DNA of 64,000 nt from Phytomonospora sp040655735 (GTDB lineage: Bacteria > Actinomycetota > Actinomycetes > Mycobacteriales > Micromonosporaceae), in contig NZ_JBFAKK010000012.1 of assembly GCF_040655735.1 (NCBI RefSeq), forward strand, positions 124,001 to 188,000, read 5' to 3'. Shown in pieces: positions 22,419 through 31,754 of the stretch. How positions within the stretch are numbered: the stretch's first letter is position 1; every line of letters begins with the position of its first letter. Both the position numbers and the translations under genes were made by a program. The notes under the pieces are model-generated. The model was not told the DNA's origin. It saw nothing but the letters and a program-made list of their open reading frames with translations, and made no database searches.

Positions 22419-23450
22419 ATGCGCATCGAAGCCCTCGTCATCGACGACGACGCCGCCGTGTCCGAACTGGCGGGGCTTCAGCGCGCCTGCTTCGCCCACG
22501 ACGAGCCCGAGCGGCCGGCGCTCGACGCCGGATACCTCGGTGCATATCTGCGCAACCCGCGACCGGGCAACGACTTCCAGCACTGGGTGATCCGTGTCGA
22601 CGGCGAGCCGGCCGGCTACGCCGAGCTCATGCTCCCGCAGCGCGAGAACCGCACCTCGGCCGAGATCGAAGGCTGTGTGCATCCGCGATACCGCCGACAG
22701 GGAATCGGCAAGGCTCTCTTCGGGCGCTGTTCCGCAGAGGCCGTGGCCGCCGGCCGGACGAAGATCTCCGGTCACGCCACCGGGCACGCGAAGGGTGGAA
22801 AGGTCACCCGGGACGAGCCCGGTGTTTCTTTTTTGTCCGCGATGGGTCTGCGGCGCGTACTCGACGAGGTCCGCAGCCGCCTCGACGTGTCCACAGTGGA
22901 TGAAGAGACTCTCGGCCGGCTCGCCGAGGAGGCGCGCGAGCGCTCCGCCGGCTACGAACTGGTGACCTGGACCGACCGGGCGCCCGAGGAGCTCGCCGCC
23001 GGGATCGCCTACCTGGAGGGCCGCATGGGCACCGACGTGCCTTCCGGTGACTTCGATCGCGAACCCCAGGCCTTCGACACCGAGCGCTGGCGCGCCATCG
23101 AGGAGACCGGCGTCCGGCAGCTGCGCACGACCTACTTCGCCGCCGCGCGGCACACCGTCACCGGTGAGGTCGCGGCCTGGACCGGCCTGATCATGCCGAA
23201 GAACCCGCGCTCACTGGCCCGCCAGAACACCACGATCGTCGACCCCGCGCACCGCGGCCGGCGTCTGGGCACCGTCGTGAAACTGGGCAACCTCGCCGCG
23301 ATCCGCGCCGCCGAGCCGGCTCTGCGGCACATCGAGACCACCAACTCCGTGCACAACGCCCACATGATCGCGATCAACGAGGCCATCGGCTTCGAGGCGC
23401 ACGACCTCGCGGTTCATTTCCAGGGGGAGCCCAAACCATGTCCACTGTAG
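22419..23450 (+). CDS. Tandem-GNAT acetyltransferase 1
   Basis: A 343-residue protein with two GNAT folds, first of nine paralogues here. The N-terminal acetyl-CoA loop is RRQGIGKA (about 88-95), the C-terminal one HRGRRLGT, and the family tail NSVHNAHMIAIN precedes the last strand. The inter-domain linker carries LDVSTVDEE and GYELVTWTD, repeated in all copies. It would acetylate an unknown small molecule or peptide amine with acetyl-CoA. ATG 22419 has little Shine-Dalgarno sequence; an in-frame start at 22371 would add a non-conserved leader. Its end overlaps the next gene by 13 bp, so genes 1-6 form one transcript. Confidence 0.85.
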   Translation: MRIEALVIDDDAAVSELAGLQRACFAHDEPERPALDAGYLGAYLRNPRPGNDFQHWVIRVDGEPAGYAELMLPQRENRTSAEIEGCVHPRYRRQGIGKALFGRCSAEAVAAGRTKISGHATGHAKGGKVTRDEPGVSFLSAMGLRRVLDEVRSRLDVSTVDEETLGRLAEEARERSAGYELVTWTDRAPEELAAGIAYLEGRMGTDVPSGDFDREPQAFDTERWRAIEETGVRQLRTTYFAAARHTVTGEVAAWTGLIMPKNPRSLARQNTTIVDPAHRGRRLGTVVKLGNLAAIRAAEPALRHIETTNSVHNAHMIAINEAIGFEAHDLAVHFQGEPKPCPL

Positions 23451-24466
23451 AGATCAAGCCGCTCGACCTCGACGACCCCGCGTTGGTCGACGACTGGTTC
23501 GCGTTGCGACAGGCGTCCTTCGCCGTCGATCTGCCCGACGACCCCGCGCCCGATCGGGGTCCGGTCATCGCGAGCCTCACCCACCCCAGCCCCGGCCGCG
23601 TCCCCGAAGAGTGGGTCGGGCTCCTCGACGGGCGCGTGGTCGCCTCCATGCGCGTCGACTTCAGCACCATCGAGAACAAGCACATCGCCAACGTCGGCGG
23701 CTGCGTCCACCCCGACTTCCGGCGCCGCGGTTTCGGCCGGGCGATGTGGGAGTACGCCCTGGACCGCATGCGCGCCAAGGGATGCACCGTCGTCCAGGCG
23801 ACCGCGTTCGGCGCCGTCGAAGGCGGCCCCGCGCGCGACCGCCACGGCATGGAGTTCCTGGCCGCGATGGGCGTCGAAGCGAAGCTGACCGAGGTGCGCC
23901 GCCGCGCCGAACTGTCCACCGTGGACGAGGAGGCGGGAGGCCGCCTGCTCGCCGAGGCCTGGTCGCGCGCCGAGGGCTACGAACTGCGGGCGTGGGTGAA
24001 CTTCACCCCGCCCGACCTCATCGACGACATCGCCTACCTCGACGGCCGCGTGCTGACCGACTCGCCGACCGGCGACCTCGACATCGAGGCCTTCAAGGTC
24101 GACGCCGCGCGCGTCCGCGGAGCCGAGGCGTCGAGCGCCGTGAGGATGCGCACGACCGCGCACGTCGCGCTGGTGCACACCGGCACCGGGCGGGTCGCCG
24201 CCTGGAGCTGCCTGTCGCACGACCTCGACCACAAGGGGCACGCCAGTCACGGCGTCACCATCGTCGATCCCGCCCACCGGGGCCGCCGCCTGGGGACCGT
24301 CGTGAAGCTCGAACTCCACCGCTACGCCCGGGCCGTGACGCCGGCGCTGCGAGTCGTGGACACCTACAACGCCGCCGAGAACGGCCACATGATCCGCATC
24401 AACGACCTCGTCGGCTTCCGTCCGCTGGACATGGTGGTCGACTTCCAGGGAGGTGTCACTCCATGA
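23438..24466 (+). CDS. Tandem-GNAT acetyltransferase 2
   Basis: A 342-residue tandem GNAT. N-domain acetyl-CoA loop RRRGFGRA, linker ELSTVDEEAGG and GYELRAWV, C-domain loop HRGRRLGT and tail NAAENGHMIRIN. GGGGGAG before ATG 23438 supports the start inside the previous gene. The following gene overlaps by ATGA. Domain-by-domain it is closest to copies 3 and 4 (shared FKVDA/PKVDA linker and GITIVDP or GVTIVDP strand). Substrate unknown. Confidence 0.87.
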   Translation: MSTVEIKPLDLDDPALVDDWFALRQASFAVDLPDDPAPDRGPVIASLTHPSPGRVPEEWVGLLDGRVVASMRVDFSTIENKHIANVGGCVHPDFRRRGFGRAMWEYALDRMRAKGCTVVQATAFGAVEGGPARDRHGMEFLAAMGVEAKLTEVRRRAELSTVDEEAGGRLLAEAWSRAEGYELRAWVNFTPPDLIDDIAYLDGRVLTDSPTGDLDIEAFKVDAARVRGAEASSAVRMRTTAHVALVHTGTGRVAAWSCLSHDLDHKGHASHGVTIVDPAHRGRRLGTVVKLELHRYARAVTPALRVVDTYNAAENGHMIRINDLVGFRPLDMVVDFQGGVTP

Positions 24467-25494
24467 CCACAGTGGACATTCGTCGGGTCGATCCGGCGGA
24501 CGAGGCCACCGTCGAGGCCGTCTTCGACGTCAAGAACGCGTGCTGGGCGCACGACCTGCCCGACAACGTCCCGCCGACCCTCGACGAGGAGCGTCTGGCG
24601 CTGACCGCGCTGTGGCCGGGCCAGCTCCGCGAGGACTACGTCGCCGTCGCCGGCGGCCGCGTCGTCGCCCACCTCTGCGTCGAGCTCTCCACACTGGAGA
24701 ACCTGCACAACGCGTGGGCGGAGATCTCGGTGCACCCCGACTTCCGCCGGCGCGGCATCGGCCGGACCCTGTGGGCGCACGCCAACATCAGGGCCGCCGA
24801 CCAGGGCCGCACCAACATGGGCGCCACGGCCTGCAAGTCCGTCGAGGGCGGCATTCCGCGCGGCCACCACGGCATCGAGTTCCTCGGCGCCATGGGCCTC
24901 GAACCCAAACTGGCCGAGGAACGCCGCCGCATCGAGTTCGGCGGCGTCGACTGGGACGCGATGGACGCACTGCTGGCCGAGTCGTGGAAGCACGCCGAGG
25001 GCTACCGGGTGCGCACCTGGACCGACAACGCACCCGACGACCTCGTCGAAGGGCTGGCCTACCTCGACGGGCGGCTGATCCTCGACGCGCCGATGGGCGA
25101 TCTCGACTTCGAGGCGCCCAAGGTCGACGCCGAGCGCTTCCGCGCCTCCGAGGCGACCGCCGACGCACGCGGCCGGATCCGCCTCCACGTGGCGATGCAG
25201 CACGAGGAGACCGGCAAGGTCGCCGCCTGGACGATGATCGTCTTCGGTCCCGCGCACGTCCACAAGGGATTCCAGGGCATCACCATCGTCGATCCCGAGC
25301 ACCGGGGCAGGCGGCTGGGCACGGTGGCCAAGCTCGAACTCCACCGCTTCGTGCGCGCCGAGGCTCCCGCCCTGGTCGCCGTCGACACGTGGAACGCCGC
25401 GAGCAACGCGTACATGATCAAGATCAATGAGCAGATCGGTTACCGGGTCGTTGACTCGTGGGTCGATTATCAAGGGGAAGTAGCCACGCCATGA
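24463..25494 (+). CDS. Tandem-GNAT acetyltransferase 3
   Basis: A 343-residue tandem GNAT. N-domain loop RRRGIGRT, C-domain GITIVDPEHRGRRLGT, tail NAASNAYMIKIN. The linker here reads IEFGGVDWD in place of the usual STVDE, the main deviation from its neighbours, but GYRVRTWTD and the PKVDAERFR segment are kept. The start overlaps copy 2 (ATGA) with AGGGAGGTG upstream. The HHGIEFLGAMGL segment before the linker matches HGMEFLAAMGV of copy 2, indicating a recent duplication. Confidence 0.87.
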   Translation: MTTVDIRRVDPADEATVEAVFDVKNACWAHDLPDNVPPTLDEERLALTALWPGQLREDYVAVAGGRVVAHLCVELSTLENLHNAWAEISVHPDFRRRGIGRTLWAHANIRAADQGRTNMGATACKSVEGGIPRGHHGIEFLGAMGLEPKLAEERRRIEFGGVDWDAMDALLAESWKHAEGYRVRTWTDNAPDDLVEGLAYLDGRLILDAPMGDLDFEAPKVDAERFRASEATADARGRIRLHVAMQHEETGKVAAWTMIVFGPAHVHKGFQGITIVDPEHRGRRLGTVAKLELHRFVRAEAPALVAVDTWNAASNAYMIKINEQIGYRVVDSWVDYQGEVATP

Positions 25495-26513
25495 CCGACA
25501 TCAAGATCTCGACGCTCGCTCCGGGGGACCTCGCGGGCATCGACCAGTGGACCGAGACCGTCAAGGCCTCCTGGACCGAGGACCTGCCGCTGTTCCCGGC
25601 GCCGTCCAAGCCCAACCTGATGATCAGCCTGATGCTGCCGGCCGAGGCGGTGCGGACCGAGTACATCACCGCCAGTGTCGACGGCCGCATCGTCGGCGTC
25701 TCCGAGGCGGTCTTCCACCTCAAGGACAACACCCACCTGGTGGAGTTCGAGCTGGACGTGCACCCCGAGTTCCGCCGCCGGGGCGTGGCCACGGCGATCC
25801 TCGACCACATCGAGAGGCGCGCCGTCGCCGACGGCCGCCGCACCCTGATGATCTACGCGCCCGACCAGCTGCGTGAGGACTACCCGAAGCACGTCGCCGG
25901 GCAGGCCCTGCTGGAGAAGCACGGCTACACCAAGGGACTCGACGAGGTCCGCCGCACCGCCGACCTGGACCTGGTCCCGGCCGCCGAGCTCGACGAGCAG
26001 CTGGCCGGGGCGTGGGAGCGCGCCGAGGGCTACGAACTGGTGCAGTGGATCAACCACGCGCCCGAGGAACTCGTCGACGGCATCGCCTACCTCGACGGCC
26101 GCCTGCTCCAGGACGCCCCGATGGGCACCTTGGACATGGAGCCGCAGAAGGTCGACGCCGAGCGGGTCCGGCAGAACGAGCGCCGGGCGAGTTCGCGCGG
26201 CGACCTCAAGGTCAACACCGTGGTGCGGCACATCGAGAGCGGGACGGTCGCCGGCTGGACCGACATCATGGTGCAGTCGGGCGTCGAGGAGCACGCCTGG
26301 CAGGGCATCACGATCGTCGATCCCGATCACCGGGGCCACCGCATCGGCACCATCCTGAAGATCGAGAACCATCGTCTCGTCCGCGCCTACCGCCCGCATG
26401 TCAAGTACGTGCACACGTGGAACGCCGAGGAGAACGACTTCATGATCAGCATCAACGAAGCCGTAGGCTACCGCGCCCAGGAGCGCTGGCTGGCCTACCA
26501 GAAGAAGATCTGA
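25491..26513 (+). CDS. Tandem-GNAT acetyltransferase 4
   Basis: A 340-residue tandem GNAT. The N-domain loop RRRGVATA departs from the Q/R-x-x-G-x-G/A rule only in its last position; the C-domain loop is HRGHRIGT and the tail NAEENDFMISIN. The linker (DLVPAAELDEQ) has lost STVDE while GYELVQWI stays. ATG 25491 overlaps the previous stop and follows AAGGGGAAG; an in-frame ATG at 25458 would lie inside copy 3. Acetyl-group acceptor unknown. Confidence 0.87.
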   Translation: MTDIKISTLAPGDLAGIDQWTETVKASWTEDLPLFPAPSKPNLMISLMLPAEAVRTEYITASVDGRIVGVSEAVFHLKDNTHLVEFELDVHPEFRRRGVATAILDHIERRAVADGRRTLMIYAPDQLREDYPKHVAGQALLEKHGYTKGLDEVRRTADLDLVPAAELDEQLAGAWERAEGYELVQWINHAPEELVDGIAYLDGRLLQDAPMGTLDMEPQKVDAERVRQNERRASSRGDLKVNTVVRHIESGTVAGWTDIMVQSGVEEHAWQGITIVDPDHRGHRIGTILKIENHRLVRAYRPHVKYVHTWNAEENDFMISINEAVGYRAQERWLAYQKKI

Positions 26514-26520
26514 GAGACCC

Positions 26521-27549
26521 ATGAGCACGCTGAATCTGACGGACGTCACCGCCGATTCGCCCACCGCCGACCTCGACGCATGGATGGCCGTTCGCACGGC
26601 CGCCCATGCGGTCGACGCGGTCAACCTCCCCGCCCTGTGGCGGGAGAGCGAGATCGGCGGGCTCGGCCATCCGTGGCCGGGTAGCCACGCCACGCACTTC
26701 CTCGTGCGCCGCGACGGTGAGGCCGTCGCGGTCGCCGAGATGTCTCTGCCGCAGGACGCGAACACCAACAGCGGGTGGGTGTCGGTGACCGTGACGCCGC
26801 GACTGCGCCGGCAGGGGATCGGCCGCGAGGCGCTCGACCTGCTGTACACCAGGTTCAAGGCGGAAGGCCGCACCCGGGCGATGACCGAAGGAGTGGCCTC
26901 GCTGCCGGGCGGCGTCGCCCGCGACGAGTCGGGCGAGGCCTTCATCGCGGCCTCCGGCTACCGCCGGGTCGGCGACGAGGTCCGGCGGCAGCTCGATCTG
27001 TCGACAGTGGACCTCGACGCCGAGACCCGGTTCTTCGAGCAGGCCGCGGCCAAGGCGGGCGAGGACTACGAACTCGTGCGCTTCATCGAACCGGTGCCCG
27101 AGAAGTACCTCGCCGACCTGGCCGCGATGAACGCGCGGCTGTCGGAGGACACCGCCGGCTACATCGAGGACTGGGAGCCGGCGGCCTACGACTCCGCGAA
27201 GATCCTCGGCTACCAGGAGGCCGCCGCCGCGCGCCTGCACCGGCGGCCGCACGTGGCCGCCCTGCACAAGCCGAGCGGGCGCCTGGTCGCCTGGGCCTTC
27301 CTCGCACTGGTCTCGCCCGACGGCCGCCATGCCGAGCACTGCGTCACCGTTGTCATGACCGAGCACCGCGGCCACCGGCTGGGCATGCTCGTCAAGACCG
27401 GGCTGCACCGCTACGCCCGCCAGATCGAGCCGCGACTGCGCTGGATCGACACCTGGAACGCCGCCGAGAACACCCACATGATCGCCGTCAACGACGAACT
27501 CGGCTTCGTCCCGGTGGAGTCCTATGTGGAATACGTGCGGGAACTCTGA
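26521..27549 (+). CDS. Tandem-GNAT acetyltransferase 5
   Basis: A 342-residue tandem GNAT. N-domain loop RRQGIGRE, linker DLSTVDLDAE and YELVRFIEP, C-domain loop HRGHRLGM, tail NAAENTHMIAVN. It is more diverged from copies 2-4 than they are from each other and lacks the TIVDP strand (here TVVMTEHRG). It follows copy 4 after 7 bp and ends 1 bp before copy 6, within the same presumed transcript. Confidence 0.87.
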   Translation: MSTLNLTDVTADSPTADLDAWMAVRTAAHAVDAVNLPALWRESEIGGLGHPWPGSHATHFLVRRDGEAVAVAEMSLPQDANTNSGWVSVTVTPRLRRQGIGREALDLLYTRFKAEGRTRAMTEGVASLPGGVARDESGEAFIAASGYRRVGDEVRRQLDLSTVDLDAETRFFEQAAAKAGEDYELVRFIEPVPEKYLADLAAMNARLSEDTAGYIEDWEPAAYDSAKILGYQEAAAARLHRRPHVAALHKPSGRLVAWAFLALVSPDGRHAEHCVTVVMTEHRGHRLGMLVKTGLHRYARQIEPRLRWIDTWNAAENTHMIAVNDELGFVPVESYVEYVREL

Positions 27550-27550
27550 G

Positions 27551-28573
27551 ATGGAGACCAGCCGTCTTCACCACGCCGACACGGCGTCGGTCGACCAGGC
27601 CCACGAGGTGGCCGCCGCGGCCTTCGCCGTCGACCGCCCCGGAGTGCCGCTGCTGGCACGGGACGCCTTCCGGGCGCTGCTGACCGGCCCGAGCCACGGC
27701 GGGATCAACGTCACCGTCCTGGCCCGCGAGGGCGGCCGGGTCGTTGGTTTCGCGTTCGTCGAGATGCACGAGGAGGACAACCGGCACCTCGCCGACGTCT
27801 GGGCGATGGTCGAGCCCGGCCGACGCCACCAGGGGATCGGGCGCGCCATGTTCGACTCCGTCGCCGAGGTCATGCGCGAGCACGGCCGCGACACCCTCCA
27901 CGCCGAGGTCAACGTTCCGATCGACGGTGGCGGAGGCAGTCTCGACGGCCGTCGCTTCTGCGAGGCGGCGGGCATGGAGGCGGCCAGCGCCTCCAACTAC
28001 CTCCGTCTCGACCTGTCCACCGTGGACGAGTCCGCGATCGAGAGGCTGCGGCGCGAGGCGTGGTCGAAGGCCGCGGGCTACTCGCCGGTCCAGTGGATCG
28101 ACGGCGCCGACGGCGACACCCCCGCCGAGGTTCTCGAAGGGCTCGCCGCGCTGCTCAGCCGTTTCTACGGCGACACCCCGACCGGCACCCTCGAAGTCGA
28201 GGAACTCGCCTACACGCCCGAACGGATCCTGGCCGACAACGCGCGCAACGCCCGACAGAACCGCCGGACGGTCAACACCGCGATCCGGCACGACGCCGGC
28301 GGCGAGGTCATCGCCTGGACGAAGATCCACTTCCGCGACTCCGCGCCCCAGTACGGGATGCAGGGCATCACCATGGTCGCCAGGGAGCACCGGGGCCACC
28401 GGCTCGGGACGGTCCTCAAGACCGAGAACCTGCTTCTCGCGGTGCGGACCGCGCCGTCCCTGGCCGTCATCGACACCGACAACGCCAAGGACAACGCGCC
28501 CATGCTCGCGGTGAACGTGGCGATGGGCTTCGAGCCCTTCCAGGACGCCGTGATCTACCAGCTCAAGCTCTGA
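27551..28573 (+). CDS. Tandem-GNAT acetyltransferase 6
   Basis: A 340-residue tandem GNAT. N-domain loop RHQGIGRA, linker DLSTVDESAIE and GYSPVQWID, C-domain GITMVAREHRGHRLGT, tail NAKDNAPMLAVN. Start ATG 27551 lies 1 bp after the stop of copy 5, typical of reinitiation. It is the last gene before a strong hairpin (28588-28630), so the first six copies probably form the core operon. Confidence 0.87.
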   Translation: METSRLHHADTASVDQAHEVAAAAFAVDRPGVPLLARDAFRALLTGPSHGGINVTVLAREGGRVVGFAFVEMHEEDNRHLADVWAMVEPGRRHQGIGRAMFDSVAEVMREHGRDTLHAEVNVPIDGGGGSLDGRRFCEAAGMEAASASNYLRLDLSTVDESAIERLRREAWSKAAGYSPVQWIDGADGDTPAEVLEGLAALLSRFYGDTPTGTLEVEELAYTPERILADNARNARQNRRTVNTAIRHDAGGEVIAWTKIHFRDSAPQYGMQGITMVAREHRGHRLGTVLKTENLLLAVRTAPSLAVIDTDNAKDNAPMLAVNVAMGFEPFQDAVIYQLKL

Positions 28574-28587
28574 TCGCGACCATCGCA

Positions 28588-28630
28588 GCGACGGCCCGCC
28601 ATCCCCGCCACGGGGGCGGCGGGCCGTCGC
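28588..28630 (+). terminator. Long hairpin between GNAT copies 6 and 7
   Basis: A perfect 13-bp stem (28588-28600 with 28618-28630) encloses an inner CCCCG/CGGGG stem. It starts 14 bp after the copy 6 stop and ends 25 bp before the copy 7 start. With no U-tract it may act as a partial terminator or an mRNA-stabilising processing signal. Confidence 0.6.
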
Positions 28631-28655
28631 GTCACCCGAAGGATCATCGACCACT

Positions 28656-29657
28656 GTGGACATTGCCCCGCTCGACCTGCGCGCCGAACCGAACTTCGCC
28701 GCCTTCCTCGACCTGCACCGCGACTCCCACACCGCCGACAGGCCGGAGAGCCCGCACACCGACCCCGAGACCCTGCGGGCGCTGCTGACGCACCTCCATC
28801 CGGGCAAGACCTCGGAGTACCACGGCGTGTGGCGCGACGGCCGTCTGGTCGCCGCGGCCCTGATGTTCCTCCCCGGCCTCGACAACCGCGACGTCGTCGA
28901 ACTCGAAGGCTCGGTGCGCCCCTCGGCACGACGCACCGGACTCGGCCGGGCGCTCTTCGCCCACGTCGCCCGGCGGGCAAGGGAGCTGGGCCGCGACGTC
29001 GTCCTGGTCAACGCGGTCTCGCCCATCGAGGGCAGCCCGCTGGCCCGCAGCGAGGGACCCGGCATGTTCTGCGCGGCCATGGGCATGCGGGCCGTGCTCG
29101 GCGACGTGCGCAGCCGCCTCGACGTGCCCGGCGAGCCGCCCGCCGCCGATCCCGTTCCCGGCGGCTACCGGCTCGTCCAGTGGACCGACGGCCTGCCCGG
29201 CGACCCGCCGGCGGAGTACCTCGAAGACCTCGCCGAGCTCGCCACGCGCATGAGCACCGACAGTCCGCAGGGGGACCTCGACACCGAGGTCGAGGTCTAC
29301 GACCCGGCCCGGATCCTCGCCTGGGCGGCGACCGCCCGCGCGGCGGGCCGCACGGAGATCCACAGTGGCGTCGTCGACGAGGCCACCGGCCGGCTGGTCG
29401 GCTGGACCGCGCTGTCGGCCGGCCGCGACACCGAGCACGCCACCCAGGGCTACACGATCGTGGCCGCCGAGCACCGAGGCCACGGACTCGGCCGGGTCCT
29501 CAAGACGGCGAACCTCGCGCAGGCCAAAGGGCTGCGGCCCCACTTGCGCACGATCGACACCTACAACGCCGAGGTGAACGGGGCCATGCGGGCGGTCAAC
29601 GCCTCGCTGGGCTTCACCGACCTCGACCGGACGGTGCATTTCCGCGCGCGGCTGTGA
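28656..29657 (+). CDS. Tandem-GNAT acetyltransferase 7
   Basis: A 333-residue tandem GNAT, the shortest of the array. N-domain loop RRTGLGRA, C-domain GYTIVAAEHRGHGLGR, tail NAEVNGAMRAVN. The STVDE linker is replaced by RLDVPGEPPAADP, while GYRLVQWTDG remains. It starts at GTG 28656 (VDIAPLDLR), separated from copy 6 by a hairpin, so it may be expressed at a different level. Its 3' end is overlapped in antisense by the convergent membrane-protein frame. Confidence 0.85.
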   Translation: MDIAPLDLRAEPNFAAFLDLHRDSHTADRPESPHTDPETLRALLTHLHPGKTSEYHGVWRDGRLVAAALMFLPGLDNRDVVELEGSVRPSARRTGLGRALFAHVARRARELGRDVVLVNAVSPIEGSPLARSEGPGMFCAAMGMRAVLGDVRSRLDVPGEPPAADPVPGGYRLVQWTDGLPGDPPAEYLEDLAELATRMSTDSPQGDLDTEVEVYDPARILAWAATARAAGRTEIHSGVVDEATGRLVGWTALSAGRDTEHATQGYTIVAAEHRGHGLGRVLKTANLAQAKGLRPHLRTIDTYNAEVNGAMRAVNASLGFTDLDRTVHFRARL

Positions 29658-31102
29658 CCCGAAGGCGCGCGGCTCCAGGCAGGGAAAAGCCCCCCGGTGG
29701 GAGAGCACCGGGGGGCTTCCTCGACGGAGAACCCGGGTAAGCGGCCGCCGGCCGCGTCGGCCTCCGAGACCAGTTGGCGGGTGCTGAGCCCTTCCTTGCG
29801 CGAGCGCAGTTCGGCGTAGGTGACCAGGATGACGGCGACGGCGGCGATGGCGACCGGGAGCAGCAGCACGGCCCGGATGGCCTCCAGGATCAGCACGACG
29901 ATGAAGCCGCCGAAGCTGAGCCCGTTCTCGGCGACCGCGCCCTCGATCAGGCCGAGCGGGATGCTGATGATGCAGCCGTAGACGAGGAAGGCCAGGAAGG
30001 CCACCAGCAGGCGCGACAGCGCGCGGCCGAAGTCGCTGTGGGTCAGTTTGAAGCTGCGGACGAAGGGGTTGCCGCCTTCGAAGACGAAGGCCGGCGCGAT
30101 CAGCGCCAGCGCGATCGCCAGGTAGATGCCCGGCAGGATGCACGCGCACAGGCCGATGGTGATCACGATCGAGGCGATGATCGTCCAGCCCCACATGGGC
30201 AGAGCCCGGCCGAAGCCGTAGGACATCGACTCTCCGAAGGGGACCTGGACGCCCGGTGTGCCCTCGCGGACCGCGACGCGCATGGCGGCCACGACCGCCG
30301 CCGCGGCGAGGAACCCGGTGATGATCCAGGCGAGCAGCGACCACAGGCCGCTGCCGGCGTAGTCGGACCACTCGATCGTCGACATGTCGTCGCCGACGGG
30401 CCCGACGGCGGTGTTGACCGTGCCGACGACGAGGCTCGGGATCACCGCGCCGACGAGCATGATCAGGCCGATGGACTTCCAGCTGCGCTGGAACACGCCC
30501 ATGACCCGGTTGAACCAGGTGTTGAAGTCGGTCGCGACGATCGGGTCGTAGGGGTCCGGCCCGCCCTGTCCGGGCTCGGGAGGCCAGTAGGGGCCGTCCG
30601 GTGGCGACGGCGGGTATCCGCCTCCGCCTCCTCCCGCCGCGGGCGGGGGAGCGTAGCCGCCCGAGGGAGGTGGCGTGTAGGGCTCCTGGGCCTGGTATCC
30701 GCCCTGGTCGTTGCCGTATGAACCCGATGGCGGGCCGTAGGTCCCACCCTGGCCGTAGTGACCGGATTGCGTGTCGCCGTAGGCGCCCGACTGCGGCGGC
30801 TGCGAGTGGGGATCCTGCGCCGGAGGCGGCGGCTGGTAGGTCGCGCCCTGCTGCGGGTAGTCGCCGCCCTGGGCGGGATAGGGCTCCTGCGGTGGATGGG
30901 GCGGCTGCGGCGGCGGGTACTGGCCGCCCTGCGCCGGCTGCGAGGGGTAGCCCTCGGAGCGGGGCGGTTCGGCCGGCCGGTCGCCTGTCGGGTCGGGCGG
31001 TCGCGGGGGGCCGCCGCCCTGGGCGTGCGGGTCGGCGTTCTGGTCGTACGGCTCGTCAGGTGACTGGTGACCGCCTGGAGGCGGTGGCGGTGTCGTGGTC
31101 AT
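29561..31102 (-). CDS. Proline/glycine-rich polytopic membrane protein
   Basis: A 513-residue protein. Residues 1-180 are a low-complexity Pro/Gly/Gln/Tyr tail (repeats such as YPPPQPPHPPQ), likely cytoplasmic. About 190-455 contain five to six membrane helices (SIGLIMLVGAVIPSLVVG, the SLLAWIITGFLAAAAVVAA block, the IIASIVITIGLCACILPGIYL block and others) resembling the YciC/glycerophosphodiester-phosphodiesterase membrane-domain group, often coding for integral proteins of unknown role. After LSTRQLVSEADAAGGRLPGF, where such proteins usually end, the frame continues about 50 residues through a terminator and 97 bp into the convergent GNAT gene. A lost stop or a frameshift near 29740 is likely. 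Confidence 0.7.
   Translation of the reverse strand: MTTTPPPPPGGHQSPDEPYDQNADPHAQGGGPPRPPDPTGDRPAEPPRSEGYPSQPAQGGQYPPPQPPHPPQEPYPAQGGDYPQQGATYQPPPPAQDPHSQPPQSGAYGDTQSGHYGQGGTYGPPSGSYGNDQGGYQAQEPYTPPPSGGYAPPPAAGGGGGGYPPSPPDGPYWPPEPGQGGPDPYDPIVATDFNTWFNRVMGVFQRSWKSIGLIMLVGAVIPSLVVGTVNTAVGPVGDDMSTIEWSDYAGSGLWSLLAWIITGFLAAAAVVAAMRVAVREGTPGVQVPFGESMSYGFGRALPMWGWTIIASIVITIGLCACILPGIYLAIALALIAPAFVFEGGNPFVRSFKLTHSDFGRALSRLLVAFLAFLVYGCIISIPLGLIEGAVAENGLSFGGFIVVLILEAIRAVLLLPVAIAAVAVILVTYAELRSRKEGLSTRQLVSEADAAGGRLPGFSVEEAPRCSPTGGLFPAWSRAPSGHSRARKCTVRSRSVKPSEALTARMAPFTSAL
29687..29718. terminator. Terminator after the plus-strand GNAT array
   Basis: A perfect 13-bp stem (29687-29699 with 29706-29718), A-rich before and CTTCC after, fits a bidirectional terminator. 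It also falls within the open frame of the convergent membrane protein. Confidence 0.75.
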
Positions 31103-31176
31103 CTTCGCAAGCTACCAACTCAAATGCCTCTATTTAGGACATTCGGGGATGCTGATCGATGACCACGGGACAAACG

Positions 31177-31211
31177 CCGGGGCCGAAGACATCTCGCGTC
31201 TTCGGCCCCGG
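31177..31211 (-). terminator. Terminator of the cold-shock gene
   Basis: A 14-bp perfect stem (31177-31190 with 31198-31211), loop ATCTCGC, 20 bp after the csp stop. Confidence 0.8.
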
Positions 31212-31230
31212 GTAGGTCGGTGGATCCGGA

Positions 31231-31434
31231 TCAGCCGATGACCCGGACGTTCTCCGCCTGCGGGCCCTTCTGGCCCGTCGCGACGTCGAACTCGACGCGC
31301 TGCCCGTCATCCAGCGAACGGTATCCGTCCAGCTGAATCGCCGAGAAGTGAACGAAAACGTCCGCCCCGCCGTCCACGGCGATGAAGCCGTAGCCCTTCT
31401 CGGAGTTGAACCACTTGACGGTGCCTTGTGCCAC
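31231..31434 (-). CDS. Cold-shock protein (CspA family)
   Basis: A 67-residue single-domain OB-fold RNA chaperone. RNP1 KGYGFI (about 13-18) and RNP2 VFVHFSAI (about 26-33) are intact, and the length is standard. The start is GTG 31434 ([14 protein letters not shown]). A long, weakly structured untranslated region upstream (to about 31700) is common for cold-shock genes and may regulate translation. Confidence 0.95.
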   Translation of the reverse strand: MAQGTVKWFNSEKGYGFIAVDGGADVFVHFSAIQLDGYRSLDDGQRVEFDVATGQKGPQAENVRVIG

Positions 31435-31754
31435 TGTGCACTTCCCTTACTCTTCTCTCACCGGCGCCGCGGCGCGAGGCCGGGGCCATCGCCCACCGCC
31501 GGCGCACCCACACCGATGGTGGACTTGCGTTTGCGAGAGAGATGACCGACTTCGCACGCTACACGAGCCGCGCTTCCGTGGCTAGATATGCGCGCCCTCT
31601 CCGGGCGTCGGAACGTGATGAACAACGACGGAGTTTGTCGCAGGGAAACCCCCGGTCAGAAGCCTGTGGCGGCACCGGACCCGCCCGAAGGTTAATCGTT
31701 TCGTGTCCGCTCCGAGACCCGCCCGGAGAGGCCCTCCGGACGGGTCCACAAAGG
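31435..31754. promoter_or_regulatory. csp promoter/5' UTR and paaN 3' end
   Basis: This 320-bp gap holds no gene. Its left half would be the leader and promoter of the cold-shock gene; its right end carries the paaN terminator (31716-31746). No promoter boxes stand out with confidence. Confidence 0.45.
31716..31746 (-). terminator. Terminator of paaN
   Basis: A 13-bp stem with one mismatch (31716-31728 with 31734-31746), 9 bp downstream of the paaN stop on the minus strand. Confidence 0.65.
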
